A stretch of 42,068 nucleotides of DNA, taken from positions 1 to 42,068 of the forward strand of contig CANRBI010000006.1 in NCBI GenBank assembly GCA_947628775.1, written 5' to 3'. Positions within the stretch are counted from its first letter, which is position 1. Each line of letters begins with the position of its first letter. The position numbers and the translations under genes are program-made. Source of the DNA: an uncultured Clostridia bacterium. Lineage in GTDB: Bacteria > Bacillota > Clostridia > TANB77 > CAG-508. Shown here in pieces: positions 7,739 through 18,446 of this stretch. Below the pieces are notes generated by a model. The model was given only the letters and a program-made list of their open reading frames with translations. It had not been told where the DNA came from and made no database searches.

Positions 7739-9244
7739 TTATGTGTATTGGTTATCTATTTCTTTTAATATAAGGTCATGTGCACTTCCTTCTGAGATAC
7801 TTGCTTCTGATACTAGTGTTAGCCTTGCTTTTTCATGGAATTCTGGGATTGTTATACTTCCACAGTTGCACATTGTAGATTTTATTTTGCTACATGTTAT
7901 TTCTAGGTTGTCTTTTAGTTTTCCTGCATATGGGATATATGAGTCTACTCCTTCTTCAAATGAAAGCTTTTTTTCTCCTCCCATGTCATATCTTTGCCAG
8001 TTTCTGGCTCTGTTAGATCCTTCGCCCCAGTATTCTTTTACATAGTTGTTTCCTCTTCTTATTATTTTTGTTGGACTTTCGTCAAATCGGGCGAAATATC
8101 TTCCCATCATTACAAAGTCTGCTCCTAGTGCTAGTGCTATTGTGATGTGGTGGTCATGTACTATTCCTCCGTCTGAACATATTGGTATATATATTCCTGT
8201 TTCTTTAAAATATTCGTCTCGTGCTTGTACTACATCTATTAGTGCTGAGGCTTGTCCTCGTCCTATTCCTTTTGTTTCACGGGTTATACAAATAGAGCCT
8301 CCTCCTACTCCTACTTTTATAAAGTCTGCTCCTGCTTCTGCTAGGTAGCGGAATCCTTCTTTATCTACTACATTTCCTGCTCCTATTTTTACGTCTTCTC
8401 CGTAGTTTTTTCTGACATAGTCTATTGTGTTTTTTTGCCATATTGAATAGCCGTCTGATGAATCCATACATATTAGGTCAACACCTGCTTCGATTAGTGC
8501 TGGTATCCTTTGTTCATAGTCTCTTGTGTTGATTCCTGCTCCTACTATATATCTTTTGTTTTCATCTAGTAGTGAGTTTGGATTGTTTTTTCTTTCTTCG
8601 TAGTCTTTGCGGAATACTAGGTATTTTAAGTTTCCCTCTTTTGTTAGGATTGGTAGACAGGCTTTTTTGTGTTCCCATATAATGTCATTTGCTTCTGATA
8701 GAGTTACACCTTCTTCTGCCCATACTACATTTTCTTTTGGTGTCATAAAATTGTCTATTGGTTCTTCTATGTCATCTCTTGATATACGGTAGTCTTTGTC
8801 TGTTACCATTCCTAAAAATTTTCCGTTTGGTGTTCCGTCATCTGTTATTATTACTGTTGAGTGACCTGTTGTTTTTACTAGTTCTATTACTTCTTTTAGT
8901 GGTGTTCCTGATTTTACATTTGAGTCACTTACTACAAACCCTGCTTTGTGTTTTTTTACTGCTTTTACCATTTTGGCTTGTGATTCGATTGTTTGTGAAC
9001 CATATATAAATGCAACTCCTCCTTCTCGTGCTAGTGCTATTCCCATTTCTTCTCCTGATACTGATTGCATTATTGCTGAGACCATTGGTATATTTGCATA
9101 ATATTTTGGTTCTTCTCCTTTTTTGTATTTTACTAGTGGTGTTTTTAGTGATACTTGGTTTGGTATACATCTTTCGTCTGTTAGATTTGGTAGTAATAAA
9201 AATTCGTTAAATGTTCTTGAAATATCTTCTAAAACTTTTGCCAT
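7739..9244 (-). CDS. guaB: IMP dehydrogenase
   Basis: CBS-domain insert, [15 protein letters not shown] active-site loop, SDGGI, 501 aa. Confidence 0.95.
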   Translation of the reverse strand: MAKVLEDISRTFNEFLLLPNLTDERCIPNQVSLKTPLVKYKKGEEPKYYANIPMVSAIMQSVSGEEMGIALAREGGVAFIYGSQTIESQAKMVKAVKKHKAGFVVSDSNVKSGTPLKEVIELVKTTGHSTVIITDDGTPNGKFLGMVTDKDYRISRDDIEEPIDNFMTPKENVVWAEEGVTLSEANDIIWEHKKACLPILTKEGNLKYLVFRKDYEERKNNPNSLLDENKRYIVGAGINTRDYEQRIPALIEAGVDLICMDSSDGYSIWQKNTIDYVRKNYGEDVKIGAGNVVDKEGFRYLAEAGADFIKVGVGGGSICITRETKGIGRGQASALIDVVQARDEYFKETGIYIPICSDGGIVHDHHITIALALGADFVMMGRYFARFDESPTKIIRRGNNYVKEYWGEGSNRARNWQRYDMGGEKKLSFEEGVDSYIPYAGKLKDNLEITCSKIKSTMCNCGSITIPEFHEKARLTLVSEASISEGSAHDLILKEIDNQYT

Positions 9245-9257
9245 TTTTTATCCCCCT

Positions 9258-10454
9258 TTATTTTAATAATCTTACTGTTTCTTTAGCTATCATTAGTTCT
9301 TCATTTGTTGGTATTACATATACTTTTATTTTTGAGTTTGGTGTTGATATTAGCTTTTCTTCTCCTCTCATGTTGTTTGCATTTTCGTCTATTTCGACTC
9401 CTAGACATTTTAGTTTTTCACATATTGCTTTGCGTATATTTATTTGGTTTTCTCCTATTCCTCCTGTGAATACTATATAGTCTGTTCCGTCTAGTGCTAT
9501 TGTGTATTTTGCTATATATCCTGCTATTGCGTAGTTGAATTCGTCTATTGCGATTTGTGCTTTTTCGTTGTTTGTTTGTGATGATTCTTCTATTTCTCTA
9601 AAGTCTGGTACCATTCCAGATATTGCTGCTAGCCCTGAGTTTTTGTTTAGTAGTTCTTCCATTTGTTCTGGAGTTAGATTTTCTTTTTTCATTAGGAACA
9701 TTACAACAGATGGGTCTAGGTCTCCTGATCTTGTTACCATTGGTATTCCTCCTAAAGGTGTTAGCCCCATACTTGTGTCTATTGATTTTCCGTTTTTTAT
9801 TGCACATATGCTTGAGCCTTGCCCTAAATGACATGTTATTGCTTTTATTTCGGTTGTGTTTTTGTTTTCTAGTTCTGCTAGTCTTTGTGATACATACATG
9901 TGTGATGTTCCATGGAATCCGTATTTTCTTACACTGTATTTTTTGTAGTATTCTTCTGGTATTGGATATAGGTATTTTTCTTTTGGTATTGTTTGGTGGA
10001 ATGCTGTGTCAAATACTCCTACCATTGGTTTTCCTGGCATTACTTTTTGACATGCTTCTATTCCTAGTATACATGCTGGGTTGTGTAGTGGTGCTAGGTC
10101 TGTGTATTCTTTTAGTACTTGTATAACACTTTCATCTATTTTTACAGATTCTGCTATTTTTTCTCCTCCATGTACTAGTCTGTGTCCTATTGCTGATATT
10201 TCGTCTAAAGAGTCTATTACTTTGTATTCTGGGTTTGTTAGTTGTTTTAGTGTGAAGTCTATTGCTTCTGTGTGATTATATGCTGGGTTTTCTAGTTTGA
10301 TTTTTTTGCCTTCTTTTTCTATTTTGTGTGTTAAAAATGCTTCTTGTTCTCCTATTCTTTCATATTTTCCTGATGCCATTACTTCGTTTGTTTCCATGTT
10401 TATTAATTGATATTTAAGTGATGAACTACCACAGTTTAATACTAATATTTTCAT
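9258..10454 (-). CDS. ackA: Acetate kinase, copy 1
   Basis: MKILVLNCGSSSLKYQL, GHRLVHGGEK, DTAFHQTIP, GFHGTSH, FTGGIGEN. Confidence 0.96.
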   Translation of the reverse strand: MKILVLNCGSSSLKYQLINMETNEVMASGKYERIGEQEAFLTHKIEKEGKKIKLENPAYNHTEAIDFTLKQLTNPEYKVIDSLDEISAIGHRLVHGGEKIAESVKIDESVIQVLKEYTDLAPLHNPACILGIEACQKVMPGKPMVGVFDTAFHQTIPKEKYLYPIPEEYYKKYSVRKYGFHGTSHMYVSQRLAELENKNTTEIKAITCHLGQGSSICAIKNGKSIDTSMGLTPLGGIPMVTRSGDLDPSVVMFLMKKENLTPEQMEELLNKNSGLAAISGMVPDFREIEESSQTNNEKAQIAIDEFNYAIAGYIAKYTIALDGTDYIVFTGGIGENQINIRKAICEKLKCLGVEIDENANNMRGEEKLISTPNSKIKVYVIPTNEELMIAKETVRLLK

Positions 10455-10480
10455 TTTTTTTAGTCCTTTCTTATTAATAT

Positions 10481-10519
10481 AACCAAAAACCTAAAACTTT
10501 TAGTTTTAAGCTTTTGGTT
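10481..10519. repeat. Intercistronic hairpin between the two ackA genes
   Basis: aaccaaaa-acc-taaaact-ttt-agtttta-agc-ttttggtt. Confidence 0.6.
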
Positions 10520-10527
10520 TGTTTTAA

Positions 10528-11721
10528 TTATTTTACTAGTCTTAATGTTTCTCTTGCTATCATTAGTTCCTCATTTGTTGGTACTACATATACTGCTACT
10601 TTTGAGTCTTCTGATGATATTTTTGCTTCTACTGCAAATGCGTCTTGGTTTGCTTGTTTATCTAGTTTTACTCCCATGAATTCTAGTTTTTCGCATATTG
10701 CTGCTCTTGAGTCTTTTCCTCTTTCTCCAACTCCTGCTGTGAATGTTATTACATCTACTCCATTCATTGCTACTGCACATCTTGCAACATAACTTGCTAT
10801 TAGGTAATGGTAGTTGTCAAGTGCTAGTTTTGCCATTTTGTTTCCTTCTGCTACTGCGTTTTCTATATCTCTGTTGTCTGCTGATACTCCTGATATTCCT
10901 AATAGTCCTGATTTTTTATTTAGCATTGTGTTTGCTTCATCTGGTGTCATGTTTTCTTTTTTCATTATGAATGTAACTATTGATGGGTCTAGGTCTCCTG
11001 ATCTTGAGCCCATTGGTATTCCTGCTACTGGTGTTAGTCCCATACTTGTTTCTACTGATTTACCATTTTGGATTGCACATATACTTGCTCCTTGTCCTAT
11101 GTGGCAGTTTATTATTTTTAGGTCTTCTATTGGTTTTCCTAATATTTCTGCTATTCTTTTTGATACAAACATGTGTGATGTTCCGTGGAATCCGTATTTT
11201 CTTACACTGTATTTTTCGTAGTATTCATATGGTATTGGGTATATGTATCTTTCTTGTGGTATTGTTTGGTGGAATGCTGTGTCAAATACTGCTACATTTG
11301 GTTTTCCTGGCATTTCTTTTTGACATGCTTTTACTCCTAATACTCCTGCTGGGTTGTGTAATGGTGCTAGGTCACTACATTCTTCTATTGTTTTTAATAC
11401 TTCTTCATTTATTAGTACTGATGAATTGAATTTTTCTCCTCCATGTACTATTCTGTGTCCTATGCTGTCTATTTCGTCAAGATTTTTTATTACACCATAT
11501 TCACTGTGTTGTAGTTGTTCCATTACAAATTTTAGTGCTTCTGAATGGTCTTTTACTGGGTTTTCTAGTTTTATTTTTTGTCCATTTACTTTGTGTGTTA
11601 AAAATCCTTTGTCACTTCCTATTCTTTCGTAATATCCTGATGCTAGTGTTTCTTCTGTTTGCATATCAATTACTTGATATTTTAATGATGAACTTCCTGA
11701 GTTCAATACTAAGATTTTCAT
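10528..11721 (-). CDS. ackA: Acetate kinase, copy 2
   Basis: MKILVLNSGSSSLKYQV, GHRIVHGGEK, DTAFHQTIP, FTAGVGER; clear tandem paralogue of 9258-10454. Confidence 0.96.
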   Translation of the reverse strand: MKILVLNSGSSSLKYQVIDMQTEETLASGYYERIGSDKGFLTHKVNGQKIKLENPVKDHSEALKFVMEQLQHSEYGVIKNLDEIDSIGHRIVHGGEKFNSSVLINEEVLKTIEECSDLAPLHNPAGVLGVKACQKEMPGKPNVAVFDTAFHQTIPQERYIYPIPYEYYEKYSVRKYGFHGTSHMFVSKRIAEILGKPIEDLKIINCHIGQGASICAIQNGKSVETSMGLTPVAGIPMGSRSGDLDPSIVTFIMKKENMTPDEANTMLNKKSGLLGISGVSADNRDIENAVAEGNKMAKLALDNYHYLIASYVARCAVAMNGVDVITFTAGVGERGKDSRAAICEKLEFMGVKLDKQANQDAFAVEAKISSEDSKVAVYVVPTNEELMIARETLRLVK

Positions 11722-11753
11722 GATTGCTTCCTCCTATTTTTTCTATATATATC

Positions 11754-11776
11754 AAAAGAAAATTAATTTTTCTTTT
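11754..11776. repeat. Intercistronic hairpin between pta and ackA copy 2
   Basis: AAAAGAAAA-ttaat-TTTTCTTTT. Confidence 0.5.
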
Positions 11777-11782
11777 ATATAA

Positions 11783-12787
11783 CTATATTTGTTGTGCTTG
11801 TACTGCTGTTATTGCTATTACTCCTGCTATGTCTTGTGCTGAGCAGCCTCTTGATAGGTCATTTACTGGTTTGCTTATTCCTTGACATAGTGGTCCATAT
11901 GCTTCTGCTTTTGCTAGCCTTTGTACTAGTTTGTATGCTATGTTTCCTGTGTTTAGGTCTGGGAATATTAGTACATTTGCTTCTCCTTTTAATGGACTTG
12001 TTGGTGCTTTGGTTTTTGCAACTTCTGGTATTATTGCTGCATCTAGTTGTAGTTCTCCATCACATAGTAGGTCTGGTTTTTGTTCTTTTAGTATTTTTGT
12101 TGCGTCTATTACTTTTTGTGTTAGTTCTGATTTGGCACTTCCATATGTTGAGTATGATAGCATTGCTGTTTTTGGTGTTTTTCCTACTAGGTTTTCAAAA
12201 CTTTTACTTGATGATATTGCTATTTCAGCTAGTTGTTCTGGTGTTGGGTTTTCGTTTAGCCCACTGTCTGCAAATATGAATGTTCCATTTTCTCCATATT
12301 CACAGTTTGGTACTACCATAACAAAAAAAGCAGAAACAAGTTTGGTGTTAGGTGCTGTTTTTAGTATTTGTAGAGCTGGTCTTAGTGTGTCTGATGTAGA
12401 GTGTATTGCTCCTGATACTAATCCACTTGCTTTTGTTGTGTCATCTTTTACTAATAATACTCCATAATATATTGGGTCTAGAACAAGCTGTTTTGCTTGT
12501 TCTAGTGTCATTCCTTTTTGTTTGCGTAATTCGTATAATAGATTTACGTATTTTTCGTAGTCTGCTGATGTTTGTGGATTAATTATTTCGGCTCCTGTTA
12601 TATCTATACCATTTGTTTTTGCTTTGTCTATTATTTGTTGTTCATTTCCGATTAATATGATATTTGCATATTTTTCTTTTAATGCTATTTCGGTTGCTTT
12701 TAATGTTCTTATGTCTTCTGCTTCAGGAAGGACTATTGTTTTTATTTCCTTCCTTGCTCTTTGTTTGATATCTTCTATAAATGACAT
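11783..12787 (-). CDS. pta: Phosphate acetyltransferase
   Basis: KTIVLPEAEDIRTLKATE, DPIYYGVLLVKDDTTKASGLVSGAIHST, FPDLNTGNIAYKLVQRL; 334 aa. Confidence 0.95.
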   Translation of the reverse strand: MSFIEDIKQRARKEIKTIVLPEAEDIRTLKATEIALKEKYANIILIGNEQQIIDKAKTNGIDITGAEIINPQTSADYEKYVNLLYELRKQKGMTLEQAKQLVLDPIYYGVLLVKDDTTKASGLVSGAIHSTSDTLRPALQILKTAPNTKLVSAFFVMVVPNCEYGENGTFIFADSGLNENPTPEQLAEIAISSSKSFENLVGKTPKTAMLSYSTYGSAKSELTQKVIDATKILKEQKPDLLCDGELQLDAAIIPEVAKTKAPTSPLKGEANVLIFPDLNTGNIAYKLVQRLAKAEAYGPLCQGISKPVNDLSRGCSAQDIAGVIAITAVQAQQI

Positions 12788-12815
12788 CTTTTAGGTTTCC
12801 CCTTTCTAATTGCTT

Positions 12816-14046
12816 TTATTTGAATCTTTTACCTTTGCCTTGTTTTTTTCTTTTTGCGTTTTCATAGAAATCGCCATAATCTTCTTCTGGTTCGATTTCT
12901 GGTTCTGTTATTTCTTGTTTTGGTTCTTGTTCTAGTTCTTGTTTTTTTGCTTTTGGCTTTGGTATTTCTTGAGTTTGTTCTTTTTCTTCTGGTTCTGGGG
13001 CTTTGTGTTTGAATGCTTGTGGTGTTTCATTATCATCTTCCCAGTCGTTTTCATCGTAGTAATCGTCGTCATATTCGTCATTGTATAATTTTCTTCTTCT
13101 ATATATTATTATTGCTATTATTGCTATTATTATTACTGCTATTATTAATCCTATTGCGATTAGACGTTTTTTTCTTTGTTCTTGTTCTCTTTTTTGTCTT
13201 GCAATTAGTTCTTCATCTACTAGACTTTTGTTTACTATGATTTGATATGTTGTTGTGTTTTCTCCATTTTGATCAGTTACTAGGATTGTTATTACATTTT
13301 CACCTTCTTTTAGGTCTTCGTTTCCTAGGATTTCAATTTTTTGTGAGTTGTCTATTAGTTCTGTTCTAATGTCTAGTGTTGTTTTGTCTCCTATTAGTTT
13401 TGCTGTGTATTTGAATACATCTTTTTTAAATGATGGTTCTAGTGTTGCTCCTGATATTTCTAAGTTTGATAGTCCTATTTCTGTTTCTTTGTTTGTTGTT
13501 TCGTTTGTTGTTTCGTTTTCGGCTGTTGTGTTTGTTTCTTGTTCTTCTTCTTGGGCTTGTTTTGTTATGTTTAGTGTATATGTTTTTTGTGTTGCTCCAT
13601 CTTCTGCTGTTACTACTACATTAAATGTGTTTGCACCATCTTTTAGTGTTTGTGTTCCTGTTCCTGTAATTGTTTGTGCACTTTGCCCTTTTGTTGCATA
13701 TATTTCTATACTTGATACTGTACTTGGTACTGTTACATCATATGAGGTTTTGTTTGGTGAAAATCCTGAAAAGTCATTTGGTCTTATTCCTAAATTTGAT
13801 AGTGTTGCTACTTTTGATTTTGCTGCAGCAGCTGGTTTTGTTGTTTGTGTTGGCGTTGATGTTGCTGTTGTTCCGAGATTGTGGTGTTTCAGTTGTTGTT
13901 GTGTTTGCCTCTTGTGTGTTTGTTTCTGATGTATTTGCTTCTGGTGTTGTTTCGTCTACTGCTTTTACGTTTCCGATAAGATTAAAAATTGCACATGATA
14001 GTGCTATACATATAGTTAGTTTTAAGATTAATTTTTTTGCCTTCAT
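12816..14046 (-). CDS. Cadherin-like beta-sandwich surface protein with C-terminal TM segment; +1 frameshift at CGG codon 58 (13873-13875)
   Basis: 0-frame: signal peptide MKAKKLILKLTICIALSCAIFNLIGNVKA... to ...TETPQS then CGG; +1 frame continues GTTATSTPTQTTKPAAAAKSKVATLSNLGIRPNDFSGFSPNKTSYDVTVPSTVSSIEIYATKGQ... to TM segment and basic/acidic tail, stop TAA at 12816-12818. Total length is 3n+1. Confidence 0.82.
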
Positions 14047-14167
14047 AGTTTCCTCCTTATATTTTCTTTTTGTCTTTTGTTTTACTTCTATTTGTACAAC
14101 ACATTATATCATCACAATTTTTTTTAGTCAACACAATTTACATTTTTTTAATTGTATTGTAATAAAT

Positions 14168-14196
14168 TTGTAATATTTTTATTGTTGTGATATAAT
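14168..14196 (+). promoter_or_regulatory. Promoter of U32 peptidase gene
   Basis: TTGTAA - 17 bp - TATAAT with TGA extended -10. Confidence 0.7.
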
Positions 14197-14236
14197 GTGG
14201 GTATTAAATTAATATTTTTAAATTGAGGTGGTCTTT

Positions 14237-16681
14237 ATGGTGGAGTTATTAGTTCCAGTTGGCAATTTTGATAGTTTAAAAGCTGCTGTTCAAAATGGTG
14301 CTGATGCTGTTTATTTTGGCGGTGAAAATTTTAATGCTAGGGCTTTTGCGGAAAATTTCGACAATACTACTCTTAAAAAAGCTATTAAATATGCTAAAAT
14401 TCGTGGTGTTAAGACTAATTTAGTTTTAAATATTCTTTTAAAAGATTATGAATTAAAACCAGCTCTTTTACTTGCTAAAAGGGCTTATGAATATGGAATT
14501 GATGCTATTATTGTGCAAGATTTGGGCTTGGCTGAAATATTAATTAAAAATTTTCCTGACCTACCTATTCATGCTAGTACTCAGATGAGTATTCATAATT
14601 TAGAGGGTGTTCAAAAGTTAGAGAAACTTGGTTTTAAAAGGGTTATTTTGTCTAGAGAACTTTCTTTGAATGAGATTGAATTTATTTGTAAAAATACAAA
14701 GGTGGAAATTGAATGTTTTGTTCATGGTGCTCTTTGTATTTCTTATTCTGGTCAATGTTTATTTTCTAGTATGGTTGGTGGTCGTTCTGGTAATAGAGGT
14801 AAGTGTGCTCAAAGTTGTAGGCTTCCTTATACTTTACTTGAGAATAATACAAAAATTGATAGTGGTTATCTTTTGAGTACTGCTGATTTATGTGCTTTGG
14901 AGGTTTTACCTAATTTGATTTCTGCTGGTGTTAAGAGTTTGAAAATTGAGGGTAGAATGAAGAGTAGTGAGTATGTTGCTGTTGTTACTAGGATTTATAG
15001 GAAATATGTTGATTTGGCTAATAAGTGTGTAAAAAATAGTGATTTAAAATATGTTGTTGATCCTGAGGATACTAAGCAGTTGATGCAGGTTTTTAATAGA
15101 GGTAATTTTTCTACTGGTCATTTGATAAATAGAGCTAATAGGAATTTGGTGTTCCCTGAAAAGCCTAATAATATGGGGCTGTTTTTGGGTATTATTCAAA
15201 AGTATAATATTTTTAAGGGTCATATTACTATTAAGTTGAATGAGGTTATTGAAGTTGGTGATACTATTTCTATTGAGAATGAGTCTGGTACTTATACTGT
15301 TTCTGAGTTGATGCAAAATGGCCAAAATATTAAGGAGGCACAAATTGGTGATGTTGTTACTATTGGTAGAATGAAGGGTAATATTAGGTCTGGTTTTAAG
15401 ATTTATAAGATTTCTTCTAAAAAATTGCTTCAGGATGCTGATGATAGTTTTTCTAAAGAAAATAGAAAGGTTATGCTTAATGGTTTGATTAATATTGAAA
15501 AAGGTAAGCCTATTTCGATTGATGTGACTCCTTATCATAATGCTCCTTTGGTATATAAAAATATGCATATTAAGTGTTTAGTTGATGATGCTATTCCTGT
15601 TGAGGCTGATAAACATCCTTTGCAGGCTGAGAATGTTGTGATTCAAATTAATAAGACTCATAATTCTCCTTATGAATTTAAGAATATTAAGATTAATTTG
15701 GATAATAATGTTTTTTTGCCAAAGGTTAGTATGTTAAATGAGCTTCGTAGAACTGCTTTGGAGAAAGTTGAGGAGTTTGCTTATAATAATATTGTTAGGT
15801 CTACTCCTGATTTTAATTTTGTTCCTTATACAAATAAGGTGGAGATTTCATCTAATAATATTTGTCCAGATGTTTCGGTGTTGCTTAATTCTTTGGATAT
15901 TAAGTTTAATTATGATGATTTGGATAAGTCTATTACTAATATTTATATTCCTTTGAAGTTTTTTGTTACTCGTTCATATAAGAAGATTATTAAGACTTTG
16001 GCTAAATCTTTTAATATTTTTATTTATATGCCGACTATTATAACTTCTAATTATAGGAATATTTTTATAGCTAATATTGCTCAGACTTTGGAGAATTTTC
16101 ATATTAAGGGGTTTGTTGTTTCTAATATTGGTAATATCCAGTTGTTAGAGACTATTGGTCTTGATTTGAATAATTATGAAATTGTTAGTAATTATACTTT
16201 TCATCCTTATAATACTCAGACTGTTTTGAAATTAAAGTCTATTGGTATTGATAAGTTTACTCCTTCTTGTGAGTTGGAGAAAAATTCTTTGCTTAATTTG
16301 TGTAAATGCGATATTTTGCCTAAAGAACTTATTATCTATGGTAAGTTGCCTTTGATGCATACTAAGTATTGTTTGCTTGGTAAGAGTAATTTGTGTTATC
16401 CGGAGTGCTTAGCTAAGTGTACTAGTGATAATAAATATTATTTGCAGGATAGGTTAAAAATGAAGTTTAGGATTATTCCTAATCATATGCAAACTGTTAC
16501 TTCTATTTATAATTGTAAGACTCTTTCAATTTGCCATGATGAGTTTCCTGTTGATTCGGTTAGAATTGATATTTTAGATGAGAATATTAAGGAGATTAAT
16601 AAAGTTGTTGATATGGTTTATCATAATAAGAGGTTTGAGGGTAAGGAGTTTACTAGTGGTAATTTAGGTAGAGAGGTTTAA
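14237..16681 (+). CDS. U32 family peptidase / collagenase-like
   Basis: ELLVPVGNFDSLKAAVQNGADAVYFGG, HASTQMSIHN, ECFVHGALCISYSGQCLFSSMVGGRSGNRGKCAQSCRLPY; ATG at 14237 with GAGGTGG RBS preferred to GTG at 14228. Confidence 0.93.
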   Translation: MVELLVPVGNFDSLKAAVQNGADAVYFGGENFNARAFAENFDNTTLKKAIKYAKIRGVKTNLVLNILLKDYELKPALLLAKRAYEYGIDAIIVQDLGLAEILIKNFPDLPIHASTQMSIHNLEGVQKLEKLGFKRVILSRELSLNEIEFICKNTKVEIECFVHGALCISYSGQCLFSSMVGGRSGNRGKCAQSCRLPYTLLENNTKIDSGYLLSTADLCALEVLPNLISAGVKSLKIEGRMKSSEYVAVVTRIYRKYVDLANKCVKNSDLKYVVDPEDTKQLMQVFNRGNFSTGHLINRANRNLVFPEKPNNMGLFLGIIQKYNIFKGHITIKLNEVIEVGDTISIENESGTYTVSELMQNGQNIKEAQIGDVVTIGRMKGNIRSGFKIYKISSKKLLQDADDSFSKENRKVMLNGLINIEKGKPISIDVTPYHNAPLVYKNMHIKCLVDDAIPVEADKHPLQAENVVIQINKTHNSPYEFKNIKINLDNNVFLPKVSMLNELRRTALEKVEEFAYNNIVRSTPDFNFVPYTNKVEISSNNICPDVSVLLNSLDIKFNYDDLDKSITNIYIPLKFFVTRSYKKIIKTLAKSFNIFIYMPTIITSNYRNIFIANIAQTLENFHIKGFVVSNIGNIQLLETIGLDLNNYEIVSNYTFHPYNTQTVLKLKSIGIDKFTPSCELEKNSLLNLCKCDILPKELIIYGKLPLMHTKYCLLGKSNLCYPECLAKCTSDNKYYLQDRLKMKFRIIPNHMQTVTSIYNCKTLSICHDEFPVDSVRIDILDENIKEINKVVDMVYHNKRFEGKEFTSGNLGREV

Positions 16682-16773
16682 TTTTTATTTTATAAAAATG
16701 TATTAAAAACTATTGTATTTTTGTTTTTTATGTTATAATGAATTTGTGTATTTTGTTTTTAAGGAGTGTTATT

Positions 16774-17721
16774 ATGAAAAGAAGTTTTAAAATTATGATA
16801 TCAGTCGTTTTGATTATAATATTTATTCTTATTTGTGTTACTGTATATTTGAATATGTCAGCTAAAAAGGAAAATGTAGAAAGTTCTGAAGAAAATATTT
16901 CTACTGAAAATGTTGTTGAAGATGAGGACGTTCCTATTGATTATACAAGGCTTGATGATTCTTCTGTAAGAATACTTGATGGTACTATAATGAATGAATA
17001 TTTGTTGAATAATTTTATAAATTATGTTTCTTCTGATGATACTTCTAGAGAAGCAAAGATTAATATTTCGGTTGAAAATGATGATGGTAATAAAAATTTG
17101 ACAGTATCTTTTGTTCCTAATATTGAAGGTGGTACTTATTCTTTTTCAGATAATGGTGAAGTTAGGGAATTTAAGGCTTCTGAATGGTCTATTGAAAAAA
17201 AGAAGGAATATGAAGTTTTGAATGCTATTTATTTTGTTCCTTCGAATTTAAATGATGAACAGGTTTTAATTTGTGAATATGGGACAAGTGCTTATTTTAG
17301 TCCTACTTTTGATTTGACTTATGTTCGTGATAATTCTAATGAAATTAATACTATTATTAGTAAGAATTTTTCGGATACTTATGATTATAATATTTGTACT
17401 TTTGGTGGAGATGTTACTATTACTTATAAAAATAAAAAGTATTCTTTTGGTGATGCTCTTGAGATGGGTTATGTTACTATAGGTGATATTTTGGATCAGG
17501 CTGAAATTGATTCTAATCTTGGAAAATGTGAGGTTAAGCTTTATGAAGATGGTGGTAGCACGGAATATGTTTATTCTAATTTTACTATTTTAAAGTTTAA
17601 TCAGTTGGAAAAAAATTATGATTTTTATATAGGTATGACTGGTTCTATATATGATAAAATTGAGAATTTAAAAAATCAGCAAAAAGAGAGTGTAAATCAA
17701 GAAGAGGATAGTACCGATTAG
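16774..17721 (+). CDS. Membrane-anchored hypothetical protein
   Basis: AAGGAG RBS before ATG 16774; N-terminal TM segment MKRSFKIMISVVLIIIFILICVTVYLNM; rest soluble. Confidence 0.8.
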   Translation: MKRSFKIMISVVLIIIFILICVTVYLNMSAKKENVESSEENISTENVVEDEDVPIDYTRLDDSSVRILDGTIMNEYLLNNFINYVSSDDTSREAKINISVENDDGNKNLTVSFVPNIEGGTYSFSDNGEVREFKASEWSIEKKKEYEVLNAIYFVPSNLNDEQVLICEYGTSAYFSPTFDLTYVRDNSNEINTIISKNFSDTYDYNICTFGGDVTITYKNKKYSFGDALEMGYVTIGDILDQAEIDSNLGKCEVKLYEDGGSTEYVYSNFTILKFNQLEKNYDFYIGMTGSIYDKIENLKNQQKESVNQEEDSTD

Positions 17722-17738
17722 GTATTATCCTCTTCTTG
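17698..17738. repeat. Long hairpin spanning overlapping convergent stop codons
   Basis: CAAGAAGAGGATAgTACC-gatta-GGTAtTATCCTCTTCTTG; TAG (+) at 17719-17721 and TAA (-) at 17718-17720 lie at the loop. Confidence 0.85.
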
Positions 17739-18428
17739 TAAATTTAGTAGTAGGTCTTGTAGTATTTGTTCGTTTGTTACTTTATTTAATTTGTTGGTTG
17801 TTATTTCTAAAATTTTGCTTGTTGGTTGTGTTTGGTTTGAATATGTGTCTATTGTTTGGTATGGATCCATTTGTTCAAATGGATATTCTGTTATTTCTCC
17901 TGTTAGATCATCTCTTGTGTATGTCTTTCCTTGGCAGTCTATTATGTATTGCATTTTTGAGTTTATTGCTTCATTAATTTTTTGAGAATCACTTGTTGGG
18001 TTAGAATTTGTAGCTTGTAGATATCCTTCTTCATTTATTGTATAATCATTTATTCCATTAGCTTGTAGAAGATTTGAAAATGCTTCTCTTGATTGTGATG
18101 AAACCCATATTCCTGTTTTAGTTAGTTGTTTTGTTTGCATATTGTTTATATCTTCTTCTGTTGGTTTGTCATTTTTTAAAATTCCAGCTAATACTGTTTG
18201 ATATTGTATATTGGGTTTTACTTGTGTTATAGTTAAGCCGTTTTCTTCGTGTGTTTCAAATATTTCATTTACTTCGTTTGTTTCGTTATTGTTTTGAGCT
18301 ATTTCTTGTTCTTCTGTTGTTGTTTGGTTATTTGTTGTTTGGTTGTTTTTTTTGATATATATAGTTGCTCCTAATATTAGAAGTATTATTATAGATAGTG
18401 TTAATATTACTACTATTTTTTTATTCAT
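17718..18428 (-). CDS. Membrane-anchored hypothetical protein
   Basis: MNKKIVVILTLSIIILLILGATIYIKK N-terminal TM, Thr/Asn/Gln-rich linker; 236 aa. Confidence 0.8.
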   Translation of the reverse strand: MNKKIVVILTLSIIILLILGATIYIKKNNQTTNNQTTTEEQEIAQNNNETNEVNEIFETHEENGLTITQVKPNIQYQTVLAGILKNDKPTEEDINNMQTKQLTKTGIWVSSQSREAFSNLLQANGINDYTINEEGYLQATNSNPTSDSQKINEAINSKMQYIIDCQGKTYTRDDLTGEITEYPFEQMDPYQTIDTYSNQTQPTSKILEITTNKLNKVTNEQILQDLLLNLQEEDNT

Positions 18429-18446
18429 GAAAATTGCACTTCCTTT

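Noticed and set aside
8758-9210. Leu/Val-rich plus-strand ORFs (e.g. 8758-9009, 9010-9210, 9623-10126, 11794-12279)
   Set aside because: They lie opposite guaB, ackA and pta; hydrophobic low-complexity translations follow from T-rich antisense strand with few stops; no RBS support.
13348-13929. 193-aa plus-strand ORF
   Set aside because: Antisense of the frameshifted cadherin-like gene; the minus-strand reading has signal peptide, domain and TM, the plus reading does not.
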